Below are positions 52,701 to 62,766 of a DNA stretch of 64,000 nt, piece after piece (within the stretch, counting starts at the first letter, position 1; every line of letters starts with the position of its first letter). The position numbers were made by a program, and so were the translations under genes. Source of the DNA: an uncultured Sphingomonas sp. Its GTDB lineage: Bacteria > Pseudomonadota > Alphaproteobacteria > Sphingomonadales > Sphingomonadaceae. Location: positions 1-64,000 of the forward strand of contig NZ_CAKTFO010000015.1 in assembly GCF_934560975.1 (NCBI RefSeq), read 5' to 3'. The notes under the pieces are model-generated. The model ran no database searches. It was not told the DNA's origin and saw only the letters and a list, made by a program, of their open reading frames with translations.

Positions 52701-52703
<3 letters not shown>
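52386..52703 (+). pseudogene. Internal fragment of a CzcA/CusA heavy-metal RND efflux pump
   Basis: About 106 codons match the middle of CzcA: DFGVIVHGAVIIVENALRHL, EMIRPTVYDQLIIFLVFVPL, FSPMATTLMVALACAFVLSL. Both ends are missing; the protein normally has over 1000 residues. One of the three charged residues of the proton-relay segment is lost, since the usual GLIVDGAVIIVEN reads GVIVHGAVIIVEN here. The frame then runs on into the antisense of the histidine kinase gene, whose stop is at 52701. No czcB or czcC is nearby. Confidence 0.85.
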
Positions 52704-55070
<2,367 letters not shown>

Positions 55071-55073
55071 GGT

Positions 55074-55259
55074 TTATGCGCTCTGGGCTGGTCGCATGTG
55101 GTTGCGATGTTCGATGAATTGCAGCTCGCGTTCGAGCAGCCGCAGACCGGCGCAAACGACCTCGCTGAGATTGCCGCAGCGACCAGACGCAAGCATCCGC
55201 TCGGCGACATCGTGCAGCTCGGTACCCAATGAGGTGGTGACACATTTGCGCGTGTTCAT
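55074..55259 (-). CDS. ParD-like ribbon-helix-helix protein
   Basis: A 61-residue protein. The core TSLGTELHDVAERMLASGR, then GNLSEVVCAGLRLLERE, matches the ParD/CopG antitoxin pattern, with the DNA-binding strand at the N-terminus and two helices. The normal partner toxin ParE is not next to it; the gene downstream is the hybrid kinase (three-base gap). It may be an orphan antitoxin or a small regulator of its own operon. Starts at ATG 55259. Confidence 0.8.
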   Translation of the reverse strand: MNTRKCVTTSLGTELHDVAERMLASGRCGNLSEVVCAGLRLLERELQFIEHRNHMRPAQSA

Positions 55260-55409
55260 ACCCAGCCCATGCCGCGTATGACCAGGTATAACAAGCTGCT
55301 GCCTACGTCGATCCTCGGGGGGTAAGCGGGCTCATTAGCCGTTCCCGAAACACCATCGTTGTGGGAACGCGCGCATGGAGAGCGACACGCTCCCCCGCCC
55401 GTCGCGGAC

Positions 55410-56309
55410 TTAGGCCCCGGAGATTGCTTGCTCGACCATCTGGCGGAGCGGCGTGGTCGGGCGGCCGATCAACGCGCTCAACTGGCGGCCATCGTCTTCC
55501 AGACCGCCCCGCGAGGCGCTCACGTCGGCGTCGGCGATGAGGTCGGCCACCTCGTCGGGCAGGCCCATGCCGATGAGCGCGCCCTTGAAGTTCGCCACGG
55601 CCATGTCCTTGTAGACCACCGGCTTGCCGGCCACCTCCGCGATCGTCACGGCAAGGTCGGCCAGCGTATAGCCTTGGTCACCGGCCAGTTCATAGGTGTG
55701 GCCGGCATGACCGTCGCTCGCCAGCACCACGGCAGCAGCCTCGGCATAGTCGATGCGCGCAGCGGTCCAGAAACGACCCTCGCCAGCGCACCCCAGCACA
55801 GCGCCGTACGCAAGCGCGGGCGGCACGGAGGCCATGTGGTTCTCCATATACCATCCATGCCGCAGCAGCACGAACGGGATGCCGGAGGCTTTCAGCGCCG
55901 CTTCCGTTCTCCGATGATCCTCGCGCAACCCCAAGGGCGAGGTGTCGGCATGGAGCAGGCTGGTATAGGCGAGCAGCGTCACGCCTGCCGACCTGGCGGC
56001 GGCAATGACGTTGCCATGCTCGGTCACGCGATCGCCCGTCGAACTGGACGAAATCAGCAGCAGCCTGCCGATGCCCGCGAAGGCGGCCGACAGCGTGTCG
56101 GGCTGCGTATAGTCGGCAACGCGAACCTTGATGCCTTGCGCGGCGAACTGTTTTGCCACCGCGTGATCGGGTGAGCGGACGCCTGCCACGATGCGGTCTG
56201 CCGGCACCCGCTCCAGCAGCTTGCCGATGACGATGCGCCCGAGTTCGCCGGTCGAGCCGGTGACGAACAGGCGCGGGAGGCTTCCGCCCGCTTCTTGCTC
56301 CCGTGCCAT
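55410..56309 (-). CDS. NmrA-like NAD(P)-binding protein (atypical SDR)
   Basis: A 299-residue protein of the NmrA/QOR2 group. The cofactor motif LFVTGSTGELGRIVIGKLLE is at the N-terminus; there is no YxxxK catalytic pair. TSLLHADTSPLGLREDHRRT and LLRHGWYMEN are typical of quinone-oxidoreductase-like members that bind NADP and act as redox sensors or reductases. The ATG at 56309 has GAGG six bases upstream. It lies eight bases downstream of the VOC gene, so both are likely co-transcribed under MarR control. Confidence 0.87.
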   Translation of the reverse strand: MAREQEAGGSLPRLFVTGSTGELGRIVIGKLLERVPADRIVAGVRSPDHAVAKQFAAQGIKVRVADYTQPDTLSAAFAGIGRLLLISSSSTGDRVTEHGNVIAAARSAGVTLLAYTSLLHADTSPLGLREDHRRTEAALKASGIPFVLLRHGWYMENHMASVPPALAYGAVLGCAGEGRFWTAARIDYAEAAAVVLASDGHAGHTYELAGDQGYTLADLAVTIAEVAGKPVVYKDMAVANFKGALIGMGLPDEVADLIADADVSASRGGLEDDGRQLSALIGRPTTPLRQMVEQAISGA

Positions 56310-56317
56310 CTTCGACC

Positions 56318-56683
56318 TCACCCGGCCGTATGCGCCGTGATCGTGTAACCGAACGGGTCGCGGAACGCGAAGTAGCGCCCGAACGGCCCGTCCTTGGGCG
56401 GGAAGACGATGGGTGTGCCATGCTCGACCAGTTGGGCGTGCAGCGCATCAGCATCGTCGCAGCCGAACCAGAGGGCGACGCCTTCGCCCAGTGCATCCGT
56501 GTTCTTCAGTTCCGCGATTGGCGTGCGGACGGCGAACGAAACCGGGCCGGTATCGAACACGACGGCACCCGGCGGGCTGTGGGCCGCGAGCTTCAGCCCG
56601 ACGACCTCGTTATAGAAGGCGCGTGCCGTGTCGAGGTCATGCGTCTGGATGCTGATGAAGTCGGGGCCGATCAGATGGGCCAT
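56318..56683 (-). CDS. VOC-family (glyoxalase/bleomycin-resistance fold) protein
   Basis: A 121-residue single-domain VOC protein. FISIQTHDLDTARAFYNEVV gives the first beta-alpha-beta module and FGRYFAFRDPFGYTITAH the second, with potential metal-binding His and Glu positions not all obvious. Members include small dioxygenases, isomerases and resistance proteins, so the function is open. It is divergent from the MarR gene, with an inverted repeat in between, and is followed by the NmrA-like gene. Confidence 0.85.
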   Translation of the reverse strand: MAHLIGPDFISIQTHDLDTARAFYNEVVGLKLAAHSPPGAVVFDTGPVSFAVRTPIAELKNTDALGEGVALWFGCDDADALHAQLVEHGTPIVFPPKDGPFGRYFAFRDPFGYTITAHTAG

Positions 56684-56709
56684 GGCTTGCTTTCCTTTCA
56701 GGGAGCAGC

Positions 56710-56732
56710 AGGTTATCAGTGGGCTGACACCT
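56710..56732. promoter_or_regulatory. Candidate MarR operator
   Basis: AGGTTATCAG and CTGACACCT form an imperfect inverted repeat around TGGG in the 65-bp space between the divergent VOC and MarR genes. CCTATATAAGG follows and may hold the -10 region. A perfect palindrome TGACATGTCA (56745-56754) covers the marR start codon and could be a second site. Confidence 0.5.
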
Positions 56733-56748
56733 ATATAAGGGCCCTGAC

Positions 56749-57198
56749 ATGTCAAGCCAGGAAGCGGCTGCGGCGATGGATGATCCGTTCGCCACCATCG
56801 GGTTCGCGCTCAAGATGGCGCAGCAGACGCTGCGCACGCACATGGACGCTGCGCTTCAGCGGATTGGGCTGACGACGCCGCAATATGCGGTGCTGAACTT
56901 TCTGATGGTCGAGCCGGGCGCCTCGAACGCGGCGCTGGCGCGCCGTTCGTTCGTCACCCCGCAGACGATGCAGGGGATCGTCGTCGCGCTGGAGCGTTCA
57001 GGCTTTATCGTGCGGGCACCGCACCCCGATCATAAGCGGGTCCAGACGACAGAGCTGACGGATCGCGGTCGCGAGGTGCTGGCGGCGGCCACCGGGATCG
57101 TCGCCGGCGCGGAGGCGCGGCTGCGAGAGGCTTCGGCTCCGCTCGATCCACAGTCCGTGGCCGCGATGCTGCTGCGCATGGCCGAGGCGCTTCGCTGA
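56749..57198 (+). CDS. MarR-family transcriptional regulator
   Basis: A 149-residue winged-helix regulator. ALKMAQQTLRTHMDAALQRI is the dimerisation helix, TTPQYAVLNFLMVEPGASNA leads into the recognition helix (FVTPQTMQGIVVALERSGFI), and the wing is HPDHKRVQTTELTDRGREV. It is divergent from the VOC/NmrA pair, which it probably represses until a small ligand, such as a phenolic or quinone, is bound. An AGGG site precedes the ATG. Confidence 0.92.
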   Translation: MSSQEAAAAMDDPFATIGFALKMAQQTLRTHMDAALQRIGLTTPQYAVLNFLMVEPGASNAALARRSFVTPQTMQGIVVALERSGFIVRAPHPDHKRVQTTELTDRGREVLAAATGIVAGAEARLREASAPLDPQSVAAMLLRMAEALR

Positions 57199-57313
57199 AC
57201 GACGGTGGTAGCGGTTGCGGGGCAGCCTCTCAGTCCATCAGCTGCACGTCATCGCAACTGCGCGCTTCCCTGAACTTCGTTCCCATTCGGCACACGACTG
57301 GACAGCTCCGTCA

Positions 57314-57922
57314 TCATGGCAGGTGCTTGATGATGGATTGGGCTGCCGTGCGAGGGAGAGACGCGAAGTCCGGGTGATCCGCTGTGAACAATTTCGATGT
57401 TGCAACCGTGGCACCGCAATAACCGAAGATGCCTCGGCCGATCTGGGCCTGCATCGCCTCGCGATAGCCACGCTTGGCGTAGGTTGCGGCATCGGCGCCT
57501 CCCAGTGCGATCAGATGCACCTTCAACCGGCCGAGTTTCTTGACAAGGCCCTGTTCGGGGTCGGCGTCAAAGGCCCATCCCGAGACGAATACCCGGTCGA
57601 TCCAGCCCTTGAGCAGCGCCGGCATCGACCACCAATAAACCGGGTAGACCAGGACCAGATGATCGGCGCGATCGATGCGTTGCTGTTCGTCGCGCACATC
57701 GTCGGGTGCGGGTCCATCCGCCGCAAAGGCGGCGTGATCGGCCGGACCGAATACCGGATCGAAGCCCTCGGCGGCGATGTCGGCGAGTTCGGTCCCGATC
57801 CCGCAGCCATCGAGCGCTTCGATGATCGCTGTGGAAACCGAGCGGGTCAGCGAAGAGCCGGCGGGGTGCACCATGACCACCAGCGCGCGCGTGGCGCCGT
57901 TTTCCTGCTCAAGACGAGTCAT
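57314..57922 (-). CDS. Flavodoxin-fold NAD(P)H:quinone oxidoreductase
   Basis: A 202-residue FMN/FAD protein of the NQO/MdaB type. VVMVHPAGSSLTRSVSTAI binds the flavin phosphate, LVLVYPVYWWSMPALLKGWI is the family hallmark, and DRVFVSGWAF follows. Such enzymes reduce quinones by two electrons and protect against electrophiles. The start overlaps the stop of the upstream dehydrogenase-like gene (ATGA). Both lie divergent from a TetR regulator with a clear operator pair. Confidence 0.9.
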   Translation of the reverse strand: MTRLEQENGATRALVVMVHPAGSSLTRSVSTAIIEALDGCGIGTELADIAAEGFDPVFGPADHAAFAADGPAPDDVRDEQQRIDRADHLVLVYPVYWWSMPALLKGWIDRVFVSGWAFDADPEQGLVKKLGRLKVHLIALGGADAATYAKRGYREAMQAQIGRGIFGYCGATVATSKLFTADHPDFASLPRTAAQSIIKHLP

Positions 57923-58926
57923 GCGAGCGGCAGCGCCATCAGTTGTCCGCCCTCCTGCGTGAGGCGTCCGAGATAGTTGGCGTGGTCGAGGACCTGATAG
58001 GGGAAGAACAGCCCTGCTGGCGTGGCGGGTTCGCCATCCAGTCCCGCGAGGCGTTCCAGCACCATGCTGACGCCGAGCGCCGTCAACGGCGCCGCCCCGC
58101 CTGGGTGGACGACGGCGTGGCGGCTGCGCAGCAGCGCGCCGCTCGCGTCGAGGCCGGACAGCTCGATGATGATCTCGGTCGACTTCGTGCCGCCCGCACG
58201 CCGACTGGAACTAACCCCCGTTCCGATCGCGAATACGACATCGCTCGCGCCCGTGACCGCCGCGAGGCCGGCAATGTCGATCGACGAAAAGCCCGCCGCC
58301 GGGATCACGGTGCCATCGATCGCCTGGAACGCGCACTGCGTATCATCCTTCTTGCGCCAGACGAAGGCACCGTCCTGTCGTGCCAGGACAGAGGGCATGA
58401 CCGACGCAAGGCGCTCGAAATCCTCCGCAACTGCGGGGCCGCCCTGATCCTCCTCGTCCACAAGCGCACCGATCTTGATGGCGTCAAGACGGGCATAGGG
58501 CTTGGCACAGGCGAGTGTCGCGATGGTGGTGGCCCCGACAAGCCACTCATAGCCGAGTACGGTCGCCGCTGCATCGGGACGCTGCATATGGATCGCAACC
58601 TCTGGTGCGACCTCGTAAATCCCGGACGAAATGCCGAGGTGCGCGATCCCGCGAGCATGGGCGTAGCGCAGGCTCGCCAGCCTTTCATCGGCATAGAGGA
58701 CGGCCATGGCTCCGATCCGCCGATCGCCAAGACCAAGATCGTCGGCATGCGGGTCGATCATCACCGCCTCCGCATTGCCCAGCGCGCCAGCGACACGCTG
58801 CGCCTTTGGCTCATTTCGCCCGCCGATCAGCAAGGGGAGATCGGGATGCCGGGCGCGCAGGGCCTTGGCGGTGAGCTGGCCGATCTGGCCGGTGCCGCCC
58901 AGGAGGAGGATGGGTAGCAAGGACAT
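57919..58926 (-). CDS. Saccharopine-dehydrogenase-like NAD(P)-binding protein
   Basis: A 335-residue protein with an N-terminal Rossmann domain (ILLLGGTGQIGQLTAKALRA) and a larger C-terminal domain with HAVVHPGGAAPLTALGVSMV. It resembles the saccharopine dehydrogenase NADP-binding family, in which many members have unknown substrates. It overlaps the quinone oxidoreductase gene downstream and is divergent from the TetR gene. The operator pair lies in its 5' region. Confidence 0.8.
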   Translation of the reverse strand: MSLLPILLLGGTGQIGQLTAKALRARHPDLPLLIGGRNEPKAQRVAGALGNAEAVMIDPHADDLGLGDRRIGAMAVLYADERLASLRYAHARGIAHLGISSGIYEVAPEVAIHMQRPDAAATVLGYEWLVGATTIATLACAKPYARLDAIKIGALVDEEDQGGPAVAEDFERLASVMPSVLARQDGAFVWRKKDDTQCAFQAIDGTVIPAAGFSSIDIAGLAAVTGASDVVFAIGTGVSSSRRAGGTKSTEIIIELSGLDASGALLRSRHAVVHPGGAAPLTALGVSMVLERLAGLDGEPATPAGLFFPYQVLDHANYLGRLTQEGGQLMALPLA

Positions 58927-58953
58927 TGACGCTCTCCTGCCGAAATCAGTAAG

Positions 58954-58990
58954 CTACGAACGGTAGGCGTGATTAAGCTACCTTTGGTAG
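58954..58990. promoter_or_regulatory. Tandem TetR operator pair
   Basis: CTACGAACGGTAG (58954-58966) and CTACCTTTGGTAG (58978-58990) are two copies of a 13-bp inverted repeat, 24 bp apart; the second has perfect 5-bp arms. They lie between the divergent dehydrogenase-like gene (start 58926) and tetR (start 59011), where a TetR dimer would block both promoters. Confidence 0.7.
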
Positions 58991-59010
58991 GTTTTGCAAG
59001 CGGGTTTTCC

Positions 59011-59613
59011 ATGCCGTCAGTTTCAGGTGCAGCTTCCCCGCAACGGGGCCGAAGGCTTCCCAAGGCCGATCGGCATCAACAACTGCTCGCCACGGCTCTG
59101 GAGGTGATCCGCACGCAAGGGGCCGATTGTCTGACACTCGGGCATCTGGCGACTTGTGCGGGTGTGTCGAAGCCGGTGGTGTACGACCATTTCGGCTCGC
59201 GATCCGGCCTGCTGATCGACCTGTATCGGTGGATCGACAGCGAACGGATCGAGGCATTCCGCCAAGCGATGGCGGCTGCCGGCAAGGACCGCGATGAGAC
59301 GGTCGCATGCCTGGCAGATGCCTATATCCGTTGTGCCGCCGATTTGACCGGTGAATTCCACATCGTGGGTGCGGCGCTAACCGGGAGCCCGGAAAAGGCG
59401 GAAGTCTATGACGAACTGCTCGACCAGTCCGTCGCGATGTTCGTGTCCGTGCTACGACCGTTCAGCGAACTGTCCGCAGACGCCGCCATGTGCTTGTGCA
59501 TCGGCCTGGTCGGCGCGGGGGAAGGACTGTCGGCCGCGATCGTACGTGGCAAACTTGCCGAGGCCGATGCCATCGCCACGTTTGCAGCTATCATCAGGGG
59601 CTCTCTGCCATAG
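59011..59613 (+). CDS. TetR-family transcriptional regulator
   Basis: A 200-residue repressor. The DNA-binding region is LLATALEVIRTQGADCLTLG, then HLATCAGVSKPVVYDHFGSR, and the ligand-binding domain follows (about 75-195). I prefer the ATG at 59011 over the GTG at 58969, because the GTG falls between two operator repeats and its added residues are encoded by the operator itself. It is divergent from the dehydrogenase/quinone-oxidoreductase pair, which it very likely represses together with itself. Confidence 0.9.
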   Translation: MPSVSGAASPQRGRRLPKADRHQQLLATALEVIRTQGADCLTLGHLATCAGVSKPVVYDHFGSRSGLLIDLYRWIDSERIEAFRQAMAAAGKDRDETVACLADAYIRCAADLTGEFHIVGAALTGSPEKAEVYDELLDQSVAMFVSVLRPFSELSADAAMCLCIGLVGAGEGLSAAIVRGKLAEADAIATFAAIIRGSLP

Positions 59614-59743
59614 CCGCACCGAGCCCAGCTTTCCCGATATTCCATCGTTCGTGAGAAGGGCGGCGCTGGTCCGGACAGATAGCGCAATTAGGTGAACGTC
59701 TACCATTTCAGATGCGGCGTCCGCTCCGCAACAGCGTCCACTG

Positions 59744-59782
59744 TTTCAAGAGAACCGACACTGTGTGACGGTTCTCTTGAAA
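59744..59782. terminator. Perfect 14-bp inverted repeat between convergent genes
   Basis: TTTCAAGAGAACCG (59744-59757) and CGGTTCTCTTGAAA (59769-59782) are exact reverse complements around an 11-base loop. They lie between tetR and the convergent SMP-30 gene. A bidirectional terminator is the plainest reading, but there is no U-tract, so a mobile-element end or a protein-binding site is also possible. Confidence 0.5.
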
Positions 59783-59869
59783 AATCGGGCAACAACGAGC
59801 TTCAGCCTGGGCAATTCGTGACGCTCTGCTTACTGAGGAAGGTTGATCTGCTGGATTGAGAAAATCCGC

Positions 59870-60715
59870 TCAGGTTTTCGGTTGATCCGGCGAAACATCG
59901 GTCTTGAGGACCGTTGCTAGTCGCTTCGATGCTTCCAAGTCGGCTCCGCCGCCCTGGTACGTCACGCTGAACAAGGTTCTGCCATCTGCCCCCCCAAGAG
60001 CGCACGCGATCGCGCGACCGCCGCATCGAATGCGGTCCGTGATCGTGCCGTCCGCACGAATGCGGACGACCTCGCCCGTCTCATAACCGGCAATCCAGAT
60101 GCCGCCAGCGGCATCGATGCAGATGCCGTCCGGCTGCTGGTTGCCAAGCTCGGCGTAGATACGACAGTTCGACAGCGTGCCGTCGGCTGCCCGATCATAG
60201 GCCAGCAGCCGCGATGCCCAGGTCTCCGCGCCAATCAGGGTGCGCCCGCCGTCGGTAATGACCATGCCGTTGGGAAACTCGACTCCGCTCGCCGCGACGC
60301 GGACCGAACCATCAGGCGCGGCCATGTGCAGGTCGGACGACTTTTTCGGCTCGCCGCCATCGATGTCGTAACCGAAATTGCCGATATAGACGTTGCCGAG
60401 ATCGTCCACGACTAGGTCGTTGAGATCGCCGGTCGCGTAGCCGGACAGGTCGGCGTGAAGTACCAGCTGGCCGTCGACGAGCTTCATCAGCCGTCGATCC
60501 TTTTTGGACGCGATCACCAGCGTTCCGTCCGGCAGGAATCCCATACCGATCGGCTGGTGCGGCACCTCGCACACGACGCTGCGAGTGCCGTCAGCGGCGA
60601 GCGTGTAGACCTTGTGGTCGAGGATATCCGCGACCCAGAGCCGACCGTCGTGCCAGCGTGGGCTTTCCAGCAGCAGGAGATCATCCGCGAACATCGTTGC
60701 CTGATGGTCTCTCAT
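59870..60715 (-). CDS. SMP-30/gluconolactonase-family protein
   Basis: A 281-residue six-bladed beta-propeller lactonase. ESPRWHDGRLWVADILDHKV carries the first metal-binding Glu, NDLVVDDLGNVYIGNFGYDI carries the Asn/Asp ligands, and PDGICIDAAGGIWIAGYETG the last Asp. Family members hydrolyse sugar or other lactones with Ca2+ or Zn2+. AGGAG precedes the ATG. It follows an SDR gene by 49 bp, and the two with the aldo/keto reductase form a probable operon for oxidising a sugar-like or lactone-forming compound. Confidence 0.9.
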   Translation of the reverse strand: MRDHQATMFADDLLLLESPRWHDGRLWVADILDHKVYTLAADGTRSVVCEVPHQPIGMGFLPDGTLVIASKKDRRLMKLVDGQLVLHADLSGYATGDLNDLVVDDLGNVYIGNFGYDIDGGEPKKSSDLHMAAPDGSVRVAASGVEFPNGMVITDGGRTLIGAETWASRLLAYDRAADGTLSNCRIYAELGNQQPDGICIDAAGGIWIAGYETGEVVRIRADGTITDRIRCGGRAIACALGGADGRTLFSVTYQGGGADLEASKRLATVLKTDVSPDQPKT

Positions 60716-60764
60716 GTAAACTCCTGTTTGTGCTCGGACGGCCGATCCCGGCCGCTCCGCCGCG

Positions 60765-61532
60765 TCAATTCGCGGTGAAGCCGCCGTCGACCGGCAGCGC
60801 CACCCCGTGGACGAAGCTGGCGGCGGGGCTTGCGAGCCAGAGGACCGCGGCCGCGACCTCTTCGGCCTTGCCGAGGCGGCCGATCACCTGGAGGCGGAAG
60901 ATTTCCTCCATCGCCTCGGGCTGGGTTTCCTTCATGCTCGATACCATCGGCGTGTCGATCGCCCCCGGGCAGACGCAGTTGATGCGGATGTTCTGGCTCG
61001 CATACCGAAGCGCCGCGCTCTTGGTCAGGCCGACAACGCCGAACTTGGTGGCGTTGTAGGAGGCGAGGTCGACCTGAGCGACCAGCCCGCCGCAGGACGA
61101 GGTGTTGACGATCGCGCCTCTGCCTTGCTTGCGCATCTGCTGGAGCTCGTGCTTCATCGAGGCCCAAACGCCGCGCAGGTTGATCGCGACGACGCGGTCG
61201 AAGTCCCCCGCCGTCTGATCGGCGACGTCGGTCGCGGGCGCCTGGACGCCGGCATTGTTGAACGCGATGTCGAGGCGGCCGAACTCGGCTACCGTGCGGG
61301 CGACCGCGGCGGCGATCTGATCCTCGTCGGTTACGTCGCAGCCGATGCCGATCGCGCGCGCGCCGGTCGCCGCGATCTTCTCGGCCGCCGTAATGACCGC
61401 CTGCTCCTGCACGTCGACCAGCACGACAGCCGCACCGCTGGCCGCGAACGCTTCCGCTGCTGCAAGGCCCATGCCCTGGTTGGCCCCGGTGATGAAGGCC
61501 ACTTGGCCGGAAAAGTCATAGGTTGGGTTCAT
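60765..61532 (-). CDS. Short-chain dehydrogenase/reductase
   Basis: A 255-residue classical SDR of the glucose/galactitol-dehydrogenase-like group. TGANQGMGLAAAEAF binds the cofactor, VLVDVQEQ at the end of beta-2 favours NAD, NNAGVQAP follows, and the catalytic residues are in NTSSCGGLV and YNATK. It lies between the aldo/keto reductase and the lactonase on the same strand. Oxidation of a cyclic hydroxyl to a lactone for the next enzyme is a reasonable inference. Confidence 0.9.
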   Translation of the reverse strand: MNPTYDFSGQVAFITGANQGMGLAAAEAFAASGAAVVLVDVQEQAVITAAEKIAATGARAIGIGCDVTDEDQIAAAVARTVAEFGRLDIAFNNAGVQAPATDVADQTAGDFDRVVAINLRGVWASMKHELQQMRKQGRGAIVNTSSCGGLVAQVDLASYNATKFGVVGLTKSAALRYASQNIRINCVCPGAIDTPMVSSMKETQPEAMEEIFRLQVIGRLGKAEEVAAAVLWLASPAASFVHGVALPVDGGFTAN

Positions 61533-61597
61533 GTCTCGATACTCTCGCTATCTGGGTGAAAATGGCGTTGCCCCCCTCGGGGCGGAGGCGCTCCGCT

Positions 61598-62653
61598 TCA
61601 ATCGCCGAGGAAGGGCTTCATCAGCACCATGTCGGCTGCGGAGCCGCGGTTCATGGCGCCGTTCCGCTGATGCCAGTACGGATAGATGAGCGGCGGGCGG
61701 CTGACCTTCTCCAGCCGGTCGATCTCTTCGGTCGACAGCTTCAACTCGGCCGCCTTCAGGTTCTCGGCGAGCTGCGCCTCGTTGCGGGCGCCGATCACCA
61801 GACTGCTGATGCCGGGGCGGGTGAGCAACCAGGCGAGCGCGACCTGCGCGGCCGACACGCCGCGCGCCCCCGCAATCTCGACCACCACGTCGACGATGTC
61901 GAAAAAGGCTTCCTCGTCACGCACCGGCGGCTCGGTCCAGCCCTTCACCATCCGCGTGCCCTCCGGCTGCGGCTGGCCCCGGCGATACTTGCCCGACAGC
62001 AACCCGCTGGCGAGCGGCCCCCAAATCACCGCGCCGATGCCCTGGTCGACCGCGATCGGCAGCAACTCGTACTCGGCGTCGCGTGACTGGAGCGAATAGT
62101 AGATTTGCTGGCCGACCAGCTCGACCCCGCCGTTGCGATCGGCAGCGGCCACCGCCTTCATCACGTGCCAGCCGGAAAAGTTGGAAACGCCGACGTAGCG
62201 GATCTTGCCCGCGCGGGTCAGGTCTTCCAGCGCGCGCATCGTCTCGTCGAGCGGCGTCTGCCCGTCCCAGGTGTGAAGCCAATAAACGTCGATATGATCG
62301 GTGTTGAGCCGGCGAAGGCTGGCGTTGCACGCCTCCAGCAGATGGTGCCGGGACAGACCTTCGTCGTTTGGTCCATCGCCCATGACCTGGCGGCCCTTGG
62401 TGGCGATCAGCAGATCGTTGCGGCGGCCGGCGACGGCCTGCCCGACGATCTCCTCGGACTCGCCCATCGAGTACATGTCGGCAGTGTCGATGAAGGTGAC
62501 GCCGGCATCGACGCTCATGTCGATCATGCGCTTGGCGCCGGCCACGTCGACGTTGCCGGCCTTCCCGAACATGCCCTTTCCACCGAACGTCATCGTCCCG
62601 AGCGTCAGGGGCGGCACCTTGAGGCCGGAGCGGCCGAGCCGACGATAGTCCAT
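61598..62653 (-). CDS. Aldo/keto reductase
   Basis: A 351-residue NADP-dependent (beta/alpha)8 oxidoreductase of the AKR11/12-like group. The catalytic tetrad is visible: Asp and Tyr in DTADMYSMGESE, Lys in LIATKGR, His in VYWLHTWDGQ. The cofactor clamp is SLVIGARNEAQLAENLKA. It is divergent from a LysR regulator and is the first gene of a leftward trio with an SDR and an SMP-30 lactonase. The substrate is unknown. Confidence 0.92.
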   Translation of the reverse strand: MDYRRLGRSGLKVPPLTLGTMTFGGKGMFGKAGNVDVAGAKRMIDMSVDAGVTFIDTADMYSMGESEEIVGQAVAGRRNDLLIATKGRQVMGDGPNDEGLSRHHLLEACNASLRRLNTDHIDVYWLHTWDGQTPLDETMRALEDLTRAGKIRYVGVSNFSGWHVMKAVAAADRNGGVELVGQQIYYSLQSRDAEYELLPIAVDQGIGAVIWGPLASGLLSGKYRRGQPQPEGTRMVKGWTEPPVRDEEAFFDIVDVVVEIAGARGVSAAQVALAWLLTRPGISSLVIGARNEAQLAENLKAAELKLSTEEIDRLEKVSRPPLIYPYWHQRNGAMNRGSAADMVLMKPFLGD

Positions 62654-62766
62654 CTGTCATCTCCTGGTTGCGCGAGACTGGCCCGCTTCGCTGCACCGAG
62701 ATGGGAGAGCTTGAAGCTAGAGATTAGACGGCAAGGATCGTATGGCTTTATCGATGGAGCACATGA

